Source of the DNA: Rhodanobacter panaciterrae
Lineage (GTDB): Bacteria; Pseudomonadota; Gammaproteobacteria; Xanthomonadales; Rhodanobacteraceae
DNA: 64,000 bases
Assembly (NCBI RefSeq): GCF_014651895.1
Contig: NZ_BMXT01000001.1
Coordinates: 1,958,836-2,022,835, forward strand
Direction: 5' to 3'
Every line of letters begins with the position of its first letter. Within the stretch, counting starts at the first letter, position 1. The notes beneath the pieces are model-generated. The model was given only the letters and a program-made list of their open reading frames with translations. It did no database searches and had not been told where the DNA came from. This document shows, one piece after another, positions 36,325 through 45,747 of this stretch. Made by a program: the position numbers and the translations under genes.

Positions 36325-39300
36325 TTACGGATGAATCAAGCTGGCTGGCGCAGGTGGTCTCACACTGCCTGCCGCCGCCGGCAACAGACCCGCCGGCGGC
36401 AAAGCCACGCTACCGGCAGCGGCCGGCAAGCCGGCGGCTTGATTGAGCAGGGGCGCCGTGGCGCCATGCTTCTCGATCAGGGTCATCACCGGCTTGTCCC
36501 AGGTGCCGGTGATCTTGTAACGCGCACTGGCCGCCTGATTCAGACCCTTGCCGAGCAGACCCTGCACGGCGAAGCCGGCCGCCGCACCGATCGGGCCGCC
36601 GACCACCGCACCGACCAGCGGCAGGCTGTTGCCGACATGCGGCACCACCCGCATCTCCTGGTCGTAGTCCTTGGCGCGCAGACCGGTGCGACCGGTGATG
36701 CTGATATTCGCCGACGAACCGGCGATCACCAGGTTGTCGGTGGTGGCGTTGCCGTTGGACAGATGGAAGTCGCCGGCAATCGAATCGAACCCCAGCCCCT
36801 TGCCGAACACATCGCCGAAATCCAGGGTGAGCCGGCGCGGCAGTTCGGCCAGCGAGACCAGTCCGAGCAGGCGCCCCACGCCCGGCGATGTCGCTTCGGG
36901 AATGCGGCCATTGCTGACGTTGATGCCGAGGGTGCCGTCCATCGTGGCCAGTGACAGTGCGCTGGGAGCGCCGGGCCAGCTGGCGTCGAGCTGGTCGTGC
37001 GTCTTGCCGCCATTGACGAGTCCGTCAAAACCGAACGCCCCCATCATCGCGCCAAGATCCTCGGCCGAGAAATTGATGCGCATGTGGGTGTGGCTGTTGC
37101 TGGCGCTGCCGTTCCAGTCGCCGCTGGCATTGATCTGCACGCGGCTGGACAGCGCGCGCAACTGTTCGATATGCAGTCCGGTCGCGGTCGGCCAAGTCTC
37201 TAATCGCGCTTCGCCGAGTTTCGCATCGCCCAGACGCAGGTCGCCGATCCACAGATGGAACGGCGGCAGCGCAGCCGGGTTGATGCCGGTGTTGGCAGGA
37301 TCGGGCGTCGGCACCACGACGGCATTCGCCCCGGCAGCCGGCGGCGGGGTCGTATCTTTCGGCCAGTACAGGCGCTGCAATCGCGCGGTGACACCGCGCT
37401 TGTTCAGCTCCTGGGTCGGCACGCTGAAGTTGCCCGCCATCGCGGCGCCATCCACGTCCACGCTGAGCAGATCGGGTTGCGGCGTGGCACGCAGTTTCAG
37501 CGGCCCCATCGGGCGGCCGAACCAGCCAGCCTGATCGGTGCTGACGTCGATGCTTTCCAGTCCCGGGCCATCGCCACCACTGCCGGCTACCGTCTGCCGC
37601 ACCCAGCCGGTGATGTCCAGTTGGCTGGCGCGGCCACGGATGCGCAGATCGCGGGCCGGCAGCTGCTGCGGCATCTGGTTGCCGAACGCCAGGGTGCCTG
37701 CCAGTGGGCGCTGCGCGCCGTCGGACAGGCGCAGGTGTCCACGCATCACATCGCCCAGCCCCAGCTGCAGATCGCTGCCGCTGACCGGCAGGCTCATCGT
37801 CAGGTGCAGTGGCAGGCTTGCCGCCGCCGGCTTGTCCAGCGGCGACGGCAGCGCCAGCGCGATCCCGCTCAGTGGCGAATCGATGCTGAGGGTTTGCGCC
37901 AGCGCATCGCTGCCCGGCACATGCGCGATGGTGAAGCCGATAGCGAAATCGCTGCGGCCATCGGCCAGCTGACCCAGCCACTTCAGCGATGGATAGTCCT
38001 GCACCAGTTCGGTCATCTGGTAGCTGCCCTGCAATTGCGCCGACAGCACGGTGGCCGGGTCGCTGTTGGCTGCCGCGATCGCCAGAGTCAGTTTCGACGG
38101 CTGACCGCGAAAGCCGGCATCCAGCGGGCCGGCCTGCATTCCATGCAGGTCGAAGCGAAGCGGGCCGTTGAGCTTGTCCAGCTTGAGGTTCCAGTCCGGC
38201 GCGCTGAGATCGGCGTCCTTCAATTGCGCACTGCCGTCCAGTTGGGCGTCCTCGGCCTTCTGCAGCGGCAGGGCCAGATGAAACTGGAACGTGCCGCTGC
38301 CGCCCAGATTCAGCTTGGCCAAGGTATCGGCCTCACGCATGGCGATCGGGCTCTTGCGCGCAAACTCCATCAGGCTAGCGCCGCTGCCGTTGCCCTGCAC
38401 ACTGAGATCGAGCAGGCCCTCGGCGAAATCCGGGATCAGCGCTACCGCCTTGTCCGCCTTCACGCCGAGCGAGTGGCCGGCACTGGCTTCGACCAGCATG
38501 CCGTTGTTGACGAAGCTGGCCACTGCACTGACACCCTCGGCGCGCGGCCACTCCTTGCCATAGTCGAGGATCAGGTTGCTGATCGCCACACGCGCCTCGA
38601 ACCGCCCTTCGTTGTGGCGGAATGGCCAGTCGCCGAGATCGCCGCGCACCAGCACCTGCGCCTGGTCGAGACGGCCCGACACCAGCCCCCGATCCAGCCA
38701 AGCGATGGTGCCCGGCGACATCGAGCCGAGCGGCCAGAACAGTTTGGCCGCTGGCACGTCGGCGTGATCGAGGGTGGCGTAGAGGTCCATGAACGGATGG
38801 CCTTGCGCCGGCAAGGTCACTTCGCCGCGAGCCTGCCCGGCATAGCCGACACCGACGAAATCCAGCGTATCGACGCCGATATGCCAGTCGCCGTCCTGCG
38901 GCCAGAACGCCAGCGTGCCGGCCAGTTGCGACAGCACGAAGGGCTGCCGGAACTCGTGCGGAAATTGCAGCGTGGTGGCCTGTGCCGGCAGCTCCAGCGA
39001 CAACGCTTCGGCATCGCCACGGACCTCACCATGCAGACTGCTCACACCCGGCAATTTGCCGACCGCGTCGATGCCCAGATCGTTGAAGGTCACCGCGACG
39101 GCCTGCAACCCGTCGGCGTGATTCCAGTGCAGCGCGACGCGATCGAGCTCGCCACGCGGGTGGCCGCTGCCCAGCCACTGTGCCAGCGTCGGCGCCAGAT
39201 CCGGCTTCAGCGCCAGCCATGGCAGCAGCGGCGCCAGTTGCAGCTCGTGAGCGGCCACGCCCACGCTGGCCTGCTCAGTGCCAGGCTGATGCAGGCTGAG

Positions 39301-40251
39301 CGCCAGCGCACTACTGTCGTCACCAGCCCAGCGCACGTCGTAACCATCAGCGGTCTGGCGTATGCCGGCCAGTCCGTGCAGGGCCGCCACGCTGGCGGTG
39401 CCGCCGCCGGGGGCGGTCACCGTCAGCGTATCCAGGTCGAAGCGGATCAGGCTGCTGGTCAGCGTGCCCTTGCGCCAGTCGAGCCATGCACTCAACTTGC
39501 CATGACCCTGTTCGGCCGTATAGCCGTCCATATCGATGCCGTCCAGCAACGGCTTCAGTTCGGCACCATCGACACCGACCCACACCTGACCCGCGCGACC
39601 GTCCACACGGAAGCGGCCGGCTGTGCGCACGGCGGCATTCACGCCATCGCGCCGCAGCACGCCGCCGAAGCGGATCTGGTCGCCCTGATGATTCAGGTGC
39701 AGTTGGCTCGACAGCAAGGTGTACTGCTTGTGCAGCGTGGCGTCGGTGACCACCACGCGCAGATCCTCCAGCCACAGACCCACCGAAATCCGGCCCAGCG
39801 ACACCGGCTGCCGGTTACCGCCGCCAGCGACGCCGATGCCGTTGACGTGCCAACCGCCAACATCGTGCAGCAGATCCAGCTGCAGGCCGCGCACATGCAG
39901 GTTGAGGATGTGCCGCGACGGCAGCAGCCAGCCGCCGAAGTCGAGCTTCAGTTCGGACTCCGGCAGTTGCAACGCGGCACCGCCCTCGCCAGCCGCCGCG
40001 CCGATAGTCACACCGTGCATCACGAACAGCGGGCCGGACGGCGCCCAGCGTCCTTCCATCGAGGCAAAGCTGACCGGCCGCTGCAGCCGCTGGCTGAGCT
40101 GGGCAGCCACCCACGCCGGATGCCGCGCCAGCAGCGGCAGCAGCAACTGGGTCAGCGCCACCACCACGGCAAACACGATCACCGTCACGCCGGCGGTCCA
40201 GCCCAGCGCGCGGGCGCCACCGTGCAGCCGTCGCCGCCACAACGCGTTCAC
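36325..40251 (-). CDS. yhdP: YhdP family AsmA-like protein
   Basis: 1308 residues. One N-terminal transmembrane helix (VTVIVFAVVVALTQLLLPLL) anchors a huge periplasmic beta-rich chain. The DUF3971 region lies in the middle and the AsmA-type C-terminal domain includes YDQEMRVVPHVGNSLPLVGA. E. coli YhdP helps move phospholipids to the outer membrane. It begins 51 bp after rng, the conserved rng-yhdP operon. The chain is close to the usual length with no interruption. Confidence 0.94.
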   Translation of the reverse strand: MNALWRRRLHGGARALGWTAGVTVIVFAVVVALTQLLLPLLARHPAWVAAQLSQRLQRPVSFASMEGRWAPSGPLFVMHGVTIGAAAGEGGAALQLPESELKLDFGGWLLPSRHILNLHVRGLQLDLLHDVGGWHVNGIGVAGGGNRQPVSLGRISVGLWLEDLRVVVTDATLHKQYTLLSSQLHLNHQGDQIRFGGVLRRDGVNAAVRTAGRFRVDGRAGQVWVGVDGAELKPLLDGIDMDGYTAEQGHGKLSAWLDWRKGTLTSSLIRFDLDTLTVTAPGGGTASVAALHGLAGIRQTADGYDVRWAGDDSSALALSLHQPGTEQASVGVAAHELQLAPLLPWLALKPDLAPTLAQWLGSGHPRGELDRVALHWNHADGLQAVAVTFNDLGIDAVGKLPGVSSLHGEVRGDAEALSLELPAQATTLQFPHEFRQPFVLSQLAGTLAFWPQDGDWHIGVDTLDFVGVGYAGQARGEVTLPAQGHPFMDLYATLDHADVPAAKLFWPLGSMSPGTIAWLDRGLVSGRLDQAQVLVRGDLGDWPFRHNEGRFEARVAISNLILDYGKEWPRAEGVSAVASFVNNGMLVEASAGHSLGVKADKAVALIPDFAEGLLDLSVQGNGSGASLMEFARKSPIAMREADTLAKLNLGGSGTFQFHLALPLQKAEDAQLDGSAQLKDADLSAPDWNLKLDKLNGPLRFDLHGMQAGPLDAGFRGQPSKLTLAIAAANSDPATVLSAQLQGSYQMTELVQDYPSLKWLGQLADGRSDFAIGFTIAHVPGSDALAQTLSIDSPLSGIALALPSPLDKPAAASLPLHLTMSLPVSGSDLQLGLGDVMRGHLRLSDGAQRPLAGTLAFGNQMPQQLPARDLRIRGRASQLDITGWVRQTVAGSGGDGPGLESIDVSTDQAGWFGRPMGPLKLRATPQPDLLSVDVDGAAMAGNFSVPTQELNKRGVTARLQRLYWPKDTTPPPAAGANAVVVPTPDPANTGINPAALPPFHLWIGDLRLGDAKLGEARLETWPTATGLHIEQLRALSSRVQINASGDWNGSASNSHTHMRINFSAEDLGAMMGAFGFDGLVNGGKTHDQLDASWPGAPSALSLATMDGTLGINVSNGRIPEATSPGVGRLLGLVSLAELPRRLTLDFGDVFGKGLGFDSIAGDFHLSNGNATTDNLVIAGSSANISITGRTGLRAKDYDQEMRVVPHVGNSLPLVGAVVGGPIGAAAGFAVQGLLGKGLNQAASARYKITGTWDKPVMTLIEKHGATAPLLNQAAGLPAAAGSVALPPAGLLPAAAGSVRPPAPASLIHP

Positions 40252-40302
40252 GCGCGGCGACTCCGGCCAGCTCTATGGCAGCGGGAATTGCAGCCGACGG
40301 AT

Positions 40303-41784
40303 TTACAGCAAGACGACATCAAACTGTTCCTGCGAATAATGCTCTTCAGCCTGAAATCGTATGCTTTTGGAGATGAACTCTTCCAATTCGGCGACGGCGC
40401 TGGATTCTTCCTCCAGGATGCGGTTGACCACGGCCGGGTTTGCCATCACCAGCAACTTCTCCGCGTTGAACTGGCGCACCGCGCGAGTGATCTCGCGGAA
40501 GATCTCGTAGGTCACCGTTTCGGCCGTCTTCAGCACGCCACGGCCGTTGCAGGTCGCACACGGCTCGCACAGCTGGCGCGCCAGGCTTTCGGTGGTGCGC
40601 TTGCGGGTCATCTCGACCAGGCCCAGTGCCGACATCGGGTAGACCGTGGTCTTGGCGTGGTCGCGCGCCAGACCCTTGCCGAGCATGCGCAACACCTGGC
40701 GCTTGTGCTCCTCATCGTTCATGTCGATGAAGTCGATGATGATGATGCCGCCCAGGTTGCGCAGCCGCAGCTGGCGCGCAGCCGCTTGCGCCGCCTCCAG
40801 GTTGGTGCGGTAGACAGTCTCTTCCAGATTGCGCGAGCCGAGATAGGCGCCGGTGTTGACGTCGATCGTGGTCATCGCTTCGGTCTGGTCGACGATCAGG
40901 TAGCCACCGGATTTCAGCGGCACCTCTTTCTTCAGCGCACGCTGCATCTCGTCCTCGACCCCGTACAGGTCGAAGATCGGCCGCTCGCCGTCGTAGTGCT
41001 CGATGCGGTCGTCCAGGCTCGGCATGAACTTGTGCACGAACTTGACCACCTTCTCGTAGGTCGCATGCGAATCGATGCGCACCTTCTCGATGTCGTCGTT
41101 GAGCATGTCGCGCAGACTGCGCAACGGCAGCGACAACTCCTCGTAGACGCGCTCGCCAACTTTCGCCTTGGCGATGTTCTCCTGCACCACTCGCCACACC
41201 TTGGTGAGGTAGGCCACGTCGAACGCCAGCGACTCGGCGCTCTGTCCTTCGGCATTGGTGCGCACGATGTAGCCAAGCGGGGTCTCGCCGATCAGTGGAG
41301 CCAGCACGTCCTTCAGCCGCTGGCGCTCGGTCTCGTCCTCGATCCGCGCGGAGATACCCAGCGTGCGCGCATACGGCAACAGCACCAGGTAGCGCGAGGG
41401 AATCGACAGGTGCGCCGACAGCCGCGCGCCCTTGGTGCTGATCGGGTCCTTGACCACCTGCACCACGATCTCCTGGCCTTCGTGCACCAGCTCGCTGATC
41501 GAAGGGATGTGACCGTTGCCATTCGACTCCACGCCGTCGACGGACACCGGCTGCGGCGGGCGCACGATGTCCGAGGCGTGCAGGAACGCCGCGCGCTCCA
41601 GCCCGATCTCGACGAACACCGCCTGCATGCCGGGCATCACCCGCTGCACCCGGCCCTTGTACACATTGCCGACATAGCCGCGCTTGGAGGCCCGTTCGAC
41701 GTGAACCTCCTGCAACATGCCGTTCTCGACCACCCCGACCCGTGTCTCGCGTGGGGTCACGTTGATCAGTATTTCTTCACTCAC
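40303..41784 (-). CDS. rng: Ribonuclease G
   Basis: 493 residues from a GTG start preceded by GGGGGAG. RNase G processes the 5' end of 16S rRNA and some mRNAs. The S1 domain begins near residue 40 with GNVYKGRVQRVMPGMQAVFV. The catalytic aspartates lie in IIIDFIDM and in TTIDVNTGAY, and the zinc-link CEPCATCNGRG is near residue 405. The length fits RNase G, not RNase E. Longer in-frame starts upstream lack a ribosome-binding site. Confidence 0.96.
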   Translation of the reverse strand: MSEEILINVTPRETRVGVVENGMLQEVHVERASKRGYVGNVYKGRVQRVMPGMQAVFVEIGLERAAFLHASDIVRPPQPVSVDGVESNGNGHIPSISELVHEGQEIVVQVVKDPISTKGARLSAHLSIPSRYLVLLPYARTLGISARIEDETERQRLKDVLAPLIGETPLGYIVRTNAEGQSAESLAFDVAYLTKVWRVVQENIAKAKVGERVYEELSLPLRSLRDMLNDDIEKVRIDSHATYEKVVKFVHKFMPSLDDRIEHYDGERPIFDLYGVEDEMQRALKKEVPLKSGGYLIVDQTEAMTTIDVNTGAYLGSRNLEETVYRTNLEAAQAAARQLRLRNLGGIIIIDFIDMNDEEHKRQVLRMLGKGLARDHAKTTVYPMSALGLVEMTRKRTTESLARQLCEPCATCNGRGVLKTAETVTYEIFREITRAVRQFNAEKLLVMANPAVVNRILEEESSAVAELEEFISKSIRFQAEEHYSQEQFDVVLL

Positions 41785-41974
41785 CGCATACTCCCCCGAA
41801 CAAGTCATCTTTATAGCGGCTGCAGCCACAAGCTGTCGATGAACGATGACGGCGAATCAGCATTCCCGTGCCTGATGCCGCAAAATGAACTGTCGGCACG
41901 AATGATGTGCCGCCGGCGTTGGCGCCGACAGCCGAGTTGACGTGGTTCAACCGAAACCCGGGAGTTCAGAAATC

Positions 41975-42667
41975 ATGACCACACCGATACTGCTGGCCTG
42001 GAGCGGCGGCAAGGACTGCCTGCTGGCGCTGCAGCGTCTGCTTGCCGATCCGCAGTGGCAGGTGGTCGGCCTGCTCACCACGGTCAACCGCAATTACCAG
42101 CGCGTGGCGATGCACGGTGTGCAGCGCGAGGTGCTGCTGGCGCAGGCGGCTGCTCTCGGTCAACCGCTGCTCGAAGTGATGCTCGATTGGCCCGGCAGCA
42201 ACGAAGCCTACGAGCAGGCCCATGCGCAGGGGCTGGTCGAGGCGCGCATGCGCTGGCCCGGCATCCGCCACTGCGCCTTCGGCGACCTGTTCCTGGAGGA
42301 CGTGCGCGACTACCGCGTGCGCCAGCTCGGTCGCGAGAACTGGCGCGCGGTATTTCCGTTATGGGGCGAAGACACCGCCACGCTGTCGCGACGCTTCGTC
42401 AGCGAAGGCCATCGCGCCATGCTGTGCTGCGTGGATACCCAGCAGCTCGACGCCGACTATTGCGGCCACGCCTACGATGCCGCCCTGCTCGACACCTTGC
42501 CGGCCGGCGTTGATCCCTGCGGCGAGCGCGGTGAATTCCACACACTGAGTTACGCCGGCCCGCTGTTCCGCCAGCCGCTCAAGCTGCGCCGCGGCGAATC
42601 GGTACTGCGCGACGGGCGCTTCCAGTTCACCGATTTCCTGTTGGACGAAGATGCCGCGAAAAGCTGA
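41975..42667 (+). CDS. Dph6-like ATP pyrophosphatase (adenine nucleotide alpha hydrolase family)
   Basis: 230 residues. The PP-loop SGGKDCLLAL lies at about residues 9-18. GIRHCAFGDLFLEDVRDYR and the late GERGEFHTLSYAGPLF match the diphthine-ammonia ligase-like family. Bacteria lack diphthamide, so the true reaction is not known. GGGAG lies 11 bases before the ATG. The gene overlaps mug by 17 bases. Confidence 0.88.
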   Translation: MTTPILLAWSGGKDCLLALQRLLADPQWQVVGLLTTVNRNYQRVAMHGVQREVLLAQAAALGQPLLEVMLDWPGSNEAYEQAHAQGLVEARMRWPGIRHCAFGDLFLEDVRDYRVRQLGRENWRAVFPLWGEDTATLSRRFVSEGHRAMLCCVDTQQLDADYCGHAYDAALLDTLPAGVDPCGERGEFHTLSYAGPLFRQPLKLRRGESVLRDGRFQFTDFLLDEDAAKS

Positions 42668-43160
42668 CAGCCACATCCTGCCCGACGTGCTGCAACCCGG
42701 CCTCGCACTGGTGTTCTGCGGCACCGCCGCCGGCAAACGCTCGGCCGCCGAGCGCGCCTACTACGCGCACCCCGGCAACCTGTTCTGGCGTGCGCTGTTC
42801 GAAGCTGGACTGACGCCGCGCCAGCTGGCGCCGTCGGAATTTCCGCAGCTGCCCGAATACGGTATCGGCCTCACCGATCTGGCCAAGCGTCATAGCGGCA
42901 ACGACAACGAGCTGCCGCATGATGCGTTCGATGTGCCTGCACTGATCGCCAAGATCGAACGCCATCAGCCGCGGTTGCTCGCATTCACCAGCAAAAATGC
43001 AGCGCGCGCCGTGCTCGGGCATGCCACCAGTTATGGCCTGCAGGATGAAAACATCGGCAACACGCGACTGTTCGTACTGCCGTCGCCTTCGGGACAGGCG
43101 CGCGGGCATTGGGATCTGACGCATTGGCAGATGTTGGCTAACTACGTCAGGAAGCCTTAG
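42651..43160 (+). CDS. mug: G/U mismatch-specific DNA glycosylase (Mug/TDG family)
   Basis: 169 residues. It excises U or T mispaired with G in base-excision repair. Family features are LVFCGTAAGKRSAAERAYYA (active-site loop), HPGNLFWRAL, YGIGLTDLAKR and the second motif VLPSPSGQARG. The Asn of the Mug active-site GINPG motif is replaced (GTAAG), a variant seen in other family members. It is translationally coupled to the upstream gene by overlap. Confidence 0.9.
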   Translation: MPRKADSHILPDVLQPGLALVFCGTAAGKRSAAERAYYAHPGNLFWRALFEAGLTPRQLAPSEFPQLPEYGIGLTDLAKRHSGNDNELPHDAFDVPALIAKIERHQPRLLAFTSKNAARAVLGHATSYGLQDENIGNTRLFVLPSPSGQARGHWDLTHWQMLANYVRKP

Positions 43161-43201
43161 ATATGGTGCATCACCGCAAACGTTGACATGACTTCGTCAA
43201 T

Positions 43202-43582
43202 TCAATGTGCGGGAGGATGCCAGAGCAACATCTTTTGTTGGTTGTATTTTTTTGCGTACTGCAGAGCAGTCATATTCAATTGATGCTCGCTCGCTTCACA
43301 TGGCATCTCTGTGCCTTCAACAATTTTTAGGCCATACCCCGATGTATCGGGATTGCCAACTAAGCCAGGAACCTGCAAGCCAATACCACTCTCAAGACCC
43401 AGAAGTCGATGATCTCCGTTGTTGTTATCACGGTGCGCATCATTTTCCGCATCTTGCAACTTCAGAGCGTTCATTGATTTGACGTCGCTCAACAATTTGC
43501 AGTTCGCCGCTTCATTCTTTTTAGAACATGCTGCAGTCACGGCAAGTAAAGACACCGCACAAACGAAGATCCCATGTTTCAT
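43202..43582 (-). CDS. Small exported protein, possible lipoprotein, unknown function
   Basis: 126 residues with GGAGGG about 9 bases before the ATG. The N-terminus MKHGIFVCAVSLLAVTAACS looks like a lipoprotein signal with Cys at 19, although the -3 residue is Thr, not the preferred Leu. The mature part is hydrophilic with three further cysteines. Base composition is noticeably more AT-rich than its neighbours, which suggests recent acquisition. I know no homologous family. It lies 29 bp downstream of the cytochrome gene. Confidence 0.75.
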   Translation of the reverse strand: MKHGIFVCAVSLLAVTAACSKKNEAANCKLLSDVKSMNALKLQDAENDAHRDNNNGDHRLLGLESGIGLQVPGLVGNPDTSGYGLKIVEGTEMPCEASEHQLNMTALQYAKKYNQQKMLLWHPPAH

Positions 43583-43611
43583 AAGTAGCCCTCCGTGACT
43601 GTAACTACGTC

Positions 43612-44901
43612 TCAATCGATCGGCGTATGCCGGTACTTGCTGACATCCTCGGGCCGCACCACCGATGCGTTGTTTGTCCACGAGCGTCGCATGTAGCTGA
43701 CCACGGCCGACACCTCGCTGTCGCTCAGTTGCTGGGCGAAGGGCGGCATCGAATACGGTCGCGGGTTGGCAGCCGTCACCGGCGCAAAACCTCCCAGCAA
43801 AACCATCCGGGTCGCGTTGAGGCCGGTCGGCTCGGTCACCGAGGAGTTGCCGTTGAGCGGCGGATACACACCGGCGATGCCGCTGCCATCCTTGCCGTGA
43901 CAATCCGCGCAATGCTGCGTGTAGATCTTCTCGCCCTGCTGCACGATCGCCTTGGCATTGAACAGCTGCGGCTCTTCCACCAGCGGCGTGCGGGGCGGCA
44001 ACGATTGCAGATAGGTGGCGACCGCCTGCAGGTCGTCGTCACTCATGTGCTGGGTGCTGCTCGCGACCACGTCGGCCATCGGACCGAACGCCACGCCCTT
44101 GGCCGACTGCCCGGTTTTCAGCAGGTCGACGATGTCCTGTGCGCTCCAGCCCTGCAGGCCGCCGTTCTGCTGCGTGCTCAGGTCCGGCGCGTACCAGTTC
44201 TGCATGGGAATCTGGCCACCGGTCAGATGCAGATCGCCGGGCGTGCCGCCGAGCGAATCGCGCGCCGCGTGGCATTCGTTGCAGTGACCCAGGCCCTGCA
44301 CCAGATAGGCGCCGCGATTCCACTGTGGCGACTGCGCCGGATCGGGCTTGTACTCTCCCTCTCTGAAATACAGTGCACGCCAGGCAGTCAGGCTCTTGCG
44401 CACGCTGTACGGAAAATTCAGCGCCAGTGCCGGCGCCGGTTGGTGCACCGGTGGCAGCGATTGCAGGTAGGCAAACATCGCCAGCGCATCGTCATGCGTC
44501 ACCTTGGTATACGAGGTGTACGAGAACGCCGGATACAGCAGCTCGCCGTGCCGACCCTTGCCGGCATGCAGTGCCTGCCAGAAGTCTTCGAAGCTCCAGT
44601 CGCCCAAGCCGGTTTCGCGATCGGGCGTGATGTTCGGCACCGGGATATTGCCGAACGGCGTCGCCAGCGATCGGCCCCCAGCGAAGCGGGCACCACCCTG
44701 CGCGGTATGGCAGCCGGCGCAGTCGCCGAGCGTGGCCAGGTATTCGCCGCGGGCGATCAAGGCAGGATCTTGCAAGGTCGCTGCAGTCACCTTGCTCATG
44801 GCCGGTGGGGTCGGCCGATGACTACCGCCGAAAAACAGCCAGCCCAGCAGCACGACGATCAGCAGCACGATCAACAGCAACAGTCGAAGCAGCCATTTCA
44901 T
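43612..44901 (-). CDS. Membrane-anchored tri-haem cytochrome c
   Basis: 429 residues. One N-terminal transmembrane helix (LLRLLLLIVLLIVVLLGWLF) is followed by three haem sites: CAGCH at residues 61-65, CNECH near 207 and CADCH near 330. The architecture is that of the cytochrome subunit of membrane alcohol, aldehyde or gluconate dehydrogenases, which passes electrons to ubiquinol oxidase. No dehydrogenase subunit is next to it, so the electron donor is unknown. The ATG overlaps the upstream stop (ATGA). Confidence 0.92.
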   Translation of the reverse strand: MKWLLRLLLLIVLLIVVLLGWLFFGGSHRPTPPAMSKVTAATLQDPALIARGEYLATLGDCAGCHTAQGGARFAGGRSLATPFGNIPVPNITPDRETGLGDWSFEDFWQALHAGKGRHGELLYPAFSYTSYTKVTHDDALAMFAYLQSLPPVHQPAPALALNFPYSVRKSLTAWRALYFREGEYKPDPAQSPQWNRGAYLVQGLGHCNECHAARDSLGGTPGDLHLTGGQIPMQNWYAPDLSTQQNGGLQGWSAQDIVDLLKTGQSAKGVAFGPMADVVASSTQHMSDDDLQAVATYLQSLPPRTPLVEEPQLFNAKAIVQQGEKIYTQHCADCHGKDGSGIAGVYPPLNGNSSVTEPTGLNATRMVLLGGFAPVTAANPRPYSMPPFAQQLSDSEVSAVVSYMRRSWTNNASVVRPEDVSKYRHTPID

Positions 44902-45647
44902 GTGCCGTCTCCCGTGGCGCCCAGCACACCGCACGCCAACGGCGGTGTCACCGAACCGGCCGCCTGCGCATGCGTGTCGGCCGGCGGCTGGCGACTGGCC
45001 AGTGCTGCCGCTACCGCCGTGATATCCGAATCACTCAGCCGGTTGGCCACCACCGCCATGCAATCCGGCGCCACCGTGCCGCGGGTATGCGTGCGCCAGG
45101 AGCCCAGCTGTGCGCTGAGATAGTCATACGGCAAGCCGACCAGTCCCGGCGTGGACGGCTGCACGCCGGTGAGCTGGCTGCCATGGCAGCTGGCGCAGGC
45201 GGGAATCTTGTTCGCCGGATCGCCCTTGCTGACCAACTGTTCGCCACGTTGCAAGGTTGCGGCGGACACCGGCGGCAGCGGCGAGCGGCTGTACGGCACC
45301 TGTTGCGCAGCGAAGTATTCGGCGATCTCCTGCATGTACGCAGGGCTCAGCTGGCGCACGGTGTATTCCATCGGCGCGTACTTGCGCAGACCGTTCTGGA
45401 AATCCTGCATCTGCCGCGCCAGGTAGGCGGCCGGCTTGCCGGCCAGGCGCGGAAAATAACCACTCCCCGGCGTGCCTTCGCCGTGCACGCCATGGCAGGT
45501 GGTGCAGGCGGCGATGCGCTGCTGCAAGGTGTCGGGAATGGGCGGTGCATCGGCGGCATGGCTGGGGGCGCCGAACAGCATGGCGACCACAAGCAGGGCC
45601 GCGGCACCGAACGGCTTGGCAAAGCGCAGGCTGGCGTTCGTGTTCAT
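44898..45647 (-). CDS. Periplasmic di-haem cytochrome c (c4-like)
   Basis: 249 residues. A Sec signal ends at SHAADAP, near residue 32. Two haem sites, CTTCHGVHGEG and CASCHGSQLTG, sit in two tandem c-type domains with YFPRLAGKPAAYLARQM and GLVGLPYDYLSAQL as their repeated distal parts, the c4 pattern. It is the first gene of the pair and likely exchanges electrons with the tri-haem protein encoded downstream. Confidence 0.92.
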   Translation of the reverse strand: MNTNASLRFAKPFGAAALLVVAMLFGAPSHAADAPPIPDTLQQRIAACTTCHGVHGEGTPGSGYFPRLAGKPAAYLARQMQDFQNGLRKYAPMEYTVRQLSPAYMQEIAEYFAAQQVPYSRSPLPPVSAATLQRGEQLVSKGDPANKIPACASCHGSQLTGVQPSTPGLVGLPYDYLSAQLGSWRTHTRGTVAPDCMAVVANRLSDSDITAVAAALASRQPPADTHAQAAGSVTPPLACGVLGATGDGT

Positions 45648-45747
45648 CGTCCGATTATAGGCGTGCGCGACAGCAGCGATCGGTCAAGCATGGCGCTAAG
45701 CTGGGACATCGCGACAACATGCCGCATTCGCCGAACCGAGGGTTACC

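Noticed and set aside
37255..41940. Very long plus-strand open frame opposite yhdP and rng
   Set aside because: It is antisense to two well-supported genes, rich in Arg/Gln/His, and is the usual frame left open by high-GC third positions.
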